Below, piece after piece: positions 63,670-64,000 of a stretch of DNA of 64,000 bases (its first letter is position 1; the number at the start of each line of letters is the position of its first letter). The position numbers and the translations under genes were made by a program. Below the pieces are notes generated by a model. The model did no database searches, was not told the origin of the DNA, and was given only the letters and a program-made list of their open reading frames with translations. The stretch comes from Rhizobium leguminosarum bv. viciae USDA 2370 (GTDB lineage Bacteria; Pseudomonadota; Alphaproteobacteria; Rhizobiales; Rhizobiaceae): NCBI RefSeq assembly GCF_002008365.1, contig NZ_MRDL01000007.1:203195-267194 (forward strand), in the 5' to 3' direction.

Positions 63670-64000
63670 CCCTTGGATGTTTTAAACGCGAGAGGAATAG
63701 CCGCTGCGATCGCTTTTTTCATGATGGTCGGCAAGGCCTGGGCTTCAAGATTTGTAACCGGCTCCCACCATCCGTCATCCGGGCCGTCATCCATGGCGAC
63801 CTTGGCAGCGATTGCCGCACGCCAGATCGAAAGCCTGAGCTCGAAATGGGTGAAGACATGGATGACGGTGCCAGAGGCCTGCCATGCCGCTTCGAAGGGA
63901 GCGGCCGCAGCCGAGGTCTCGCCGTCGATGCGCGCTGTCCACGCGGTCGTCGGCACCTCGGTCATGCCGCCGAGCAGGCCGCTGTCGATGCGCCGCCGCA
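63666..64000 (-). CDS. mutY: A/G-specific adenine glycosylase, C-terminal part
   Basis: The gene continues beyond the right edge of the window; only the 3' end is seen. The visible 110 or so residues are the NUDIX-like C-terminal domain of MutY: GLLGGMTEVPTT and IHVFTHFELRLSIWRA, which recognises 8-oxoguanine opposite adenine. The catalytic domain and Fe-S cluster are outside. MutY removes adenine mispaired with 8-oxoG. Its stop overlaps the HAD phosphatase start. Confidence 0.9.
   Translation of the reverse strand, partial: RRRIDSGLLGGMTEVPTTAWTARIDGETSAAAAPFEAAWQASGTVIHVFTHFELRLSIWRAAIAAKVAMDDGPDDGWWEPVTNLEAQALPTIMKKAIAAAIPLAFKTSKG

Overview
The window is GC-rich, densely coded and looks like chromosomal DNA of a Rhizobium-type alphaproteobacterium (R. 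leguminosarum/etli group is my inference). The evidence is the backbone gene set and its order: DUF983-SURF1-ispH-thrB-rnhA on the left, thrC-M16 protease and ccrM-HAD-mutY on the right, plus many LysR regulators, a CcrM-type GANTC methyltransferase and ABC uptake systems. No tRNA, rRNA, CRISPR, insertion sequence or phage gene was seen.

Layout. 1-7.9 kb: housekeeping genes (cytochrome oxidase assembly, isoprenoid and threonine synthesis, RNase H, YqgE, a DsbD-N-like protein, a peroxiredoxin). 8.0-17.7 kb: a complete benzoate-to-beta-ketoadipate block, catB-catC-catA-benA-benB-benC-benD-MFS transporter-pcaD on the minus strand, with a divergent CatR/BenM-type LysR gene. The shared promoter holds a perfect ATAC-N7-GTAT site. 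17.7-26.4 kb: a redox island made of an Old Yellow Enzyme, a LysR regulator, an exported aldo/keto reductase, a cytochrome P460 with a membrane cytochrome b-like partner, two paralogous SDRs, a secreted DUF1330 protein and an exported Cys-nucleophile alpha/beta hydrolase. Five copies of one 49-bp element with fixed internal spacing precede its transcription units; one copy overlaps the start of the LysR gene. This is the strongest candidate for an undescribed regulon. 27.2-33.9 kb: two AhpD/CMD-like proteins divergent from LysR-FMO-ABC transporter genes. 33.9-35.2 kb: two unrecognised genes. 35.3-38.0 kb: a zinc-type ABC operon led by a 42-aa membrane ORF and a Zur-like box.

38-48.4 kb: small accessory modules. 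These are a RidA-like gene and a TetR gene sharing twin palindromic operators; LysR with DsbA-like, HbpS-like and degenerate MBL genes; a methyltransferase; an acyl-CoA-dehydrogenase-like flavoprotein with an HxlR regulator; and a P-loop kinase-like gene. Two gene remnants lie at the edges of accessory blocks: a cyclase N-terminus (17.8 kb) and a SnoaL-like fragment (40.9 kb). 48.5-64 kb: backbone again, with a PAS-GGDEF-EAL protein whose GGDEF is degenerate, GNAT, M16 protease, thrC, a lipoprotein, HAD phosphatases, a chemotaxis receptor, ArsR-NIPSNAP-ABM, ccrM, and the 3' part of mutY at the window end.

Functional links. Benzoate enters by the MFS permease, BenABC and BenD make catechol, CatA/B/C convert it to the enol-lactone and PcaD to beta-ketoadipate; the last thiolase steps (pcaIJF) are not here. 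Threonine synthesis is split between thrB (2.1 kb) and thrC (53.3 kb).
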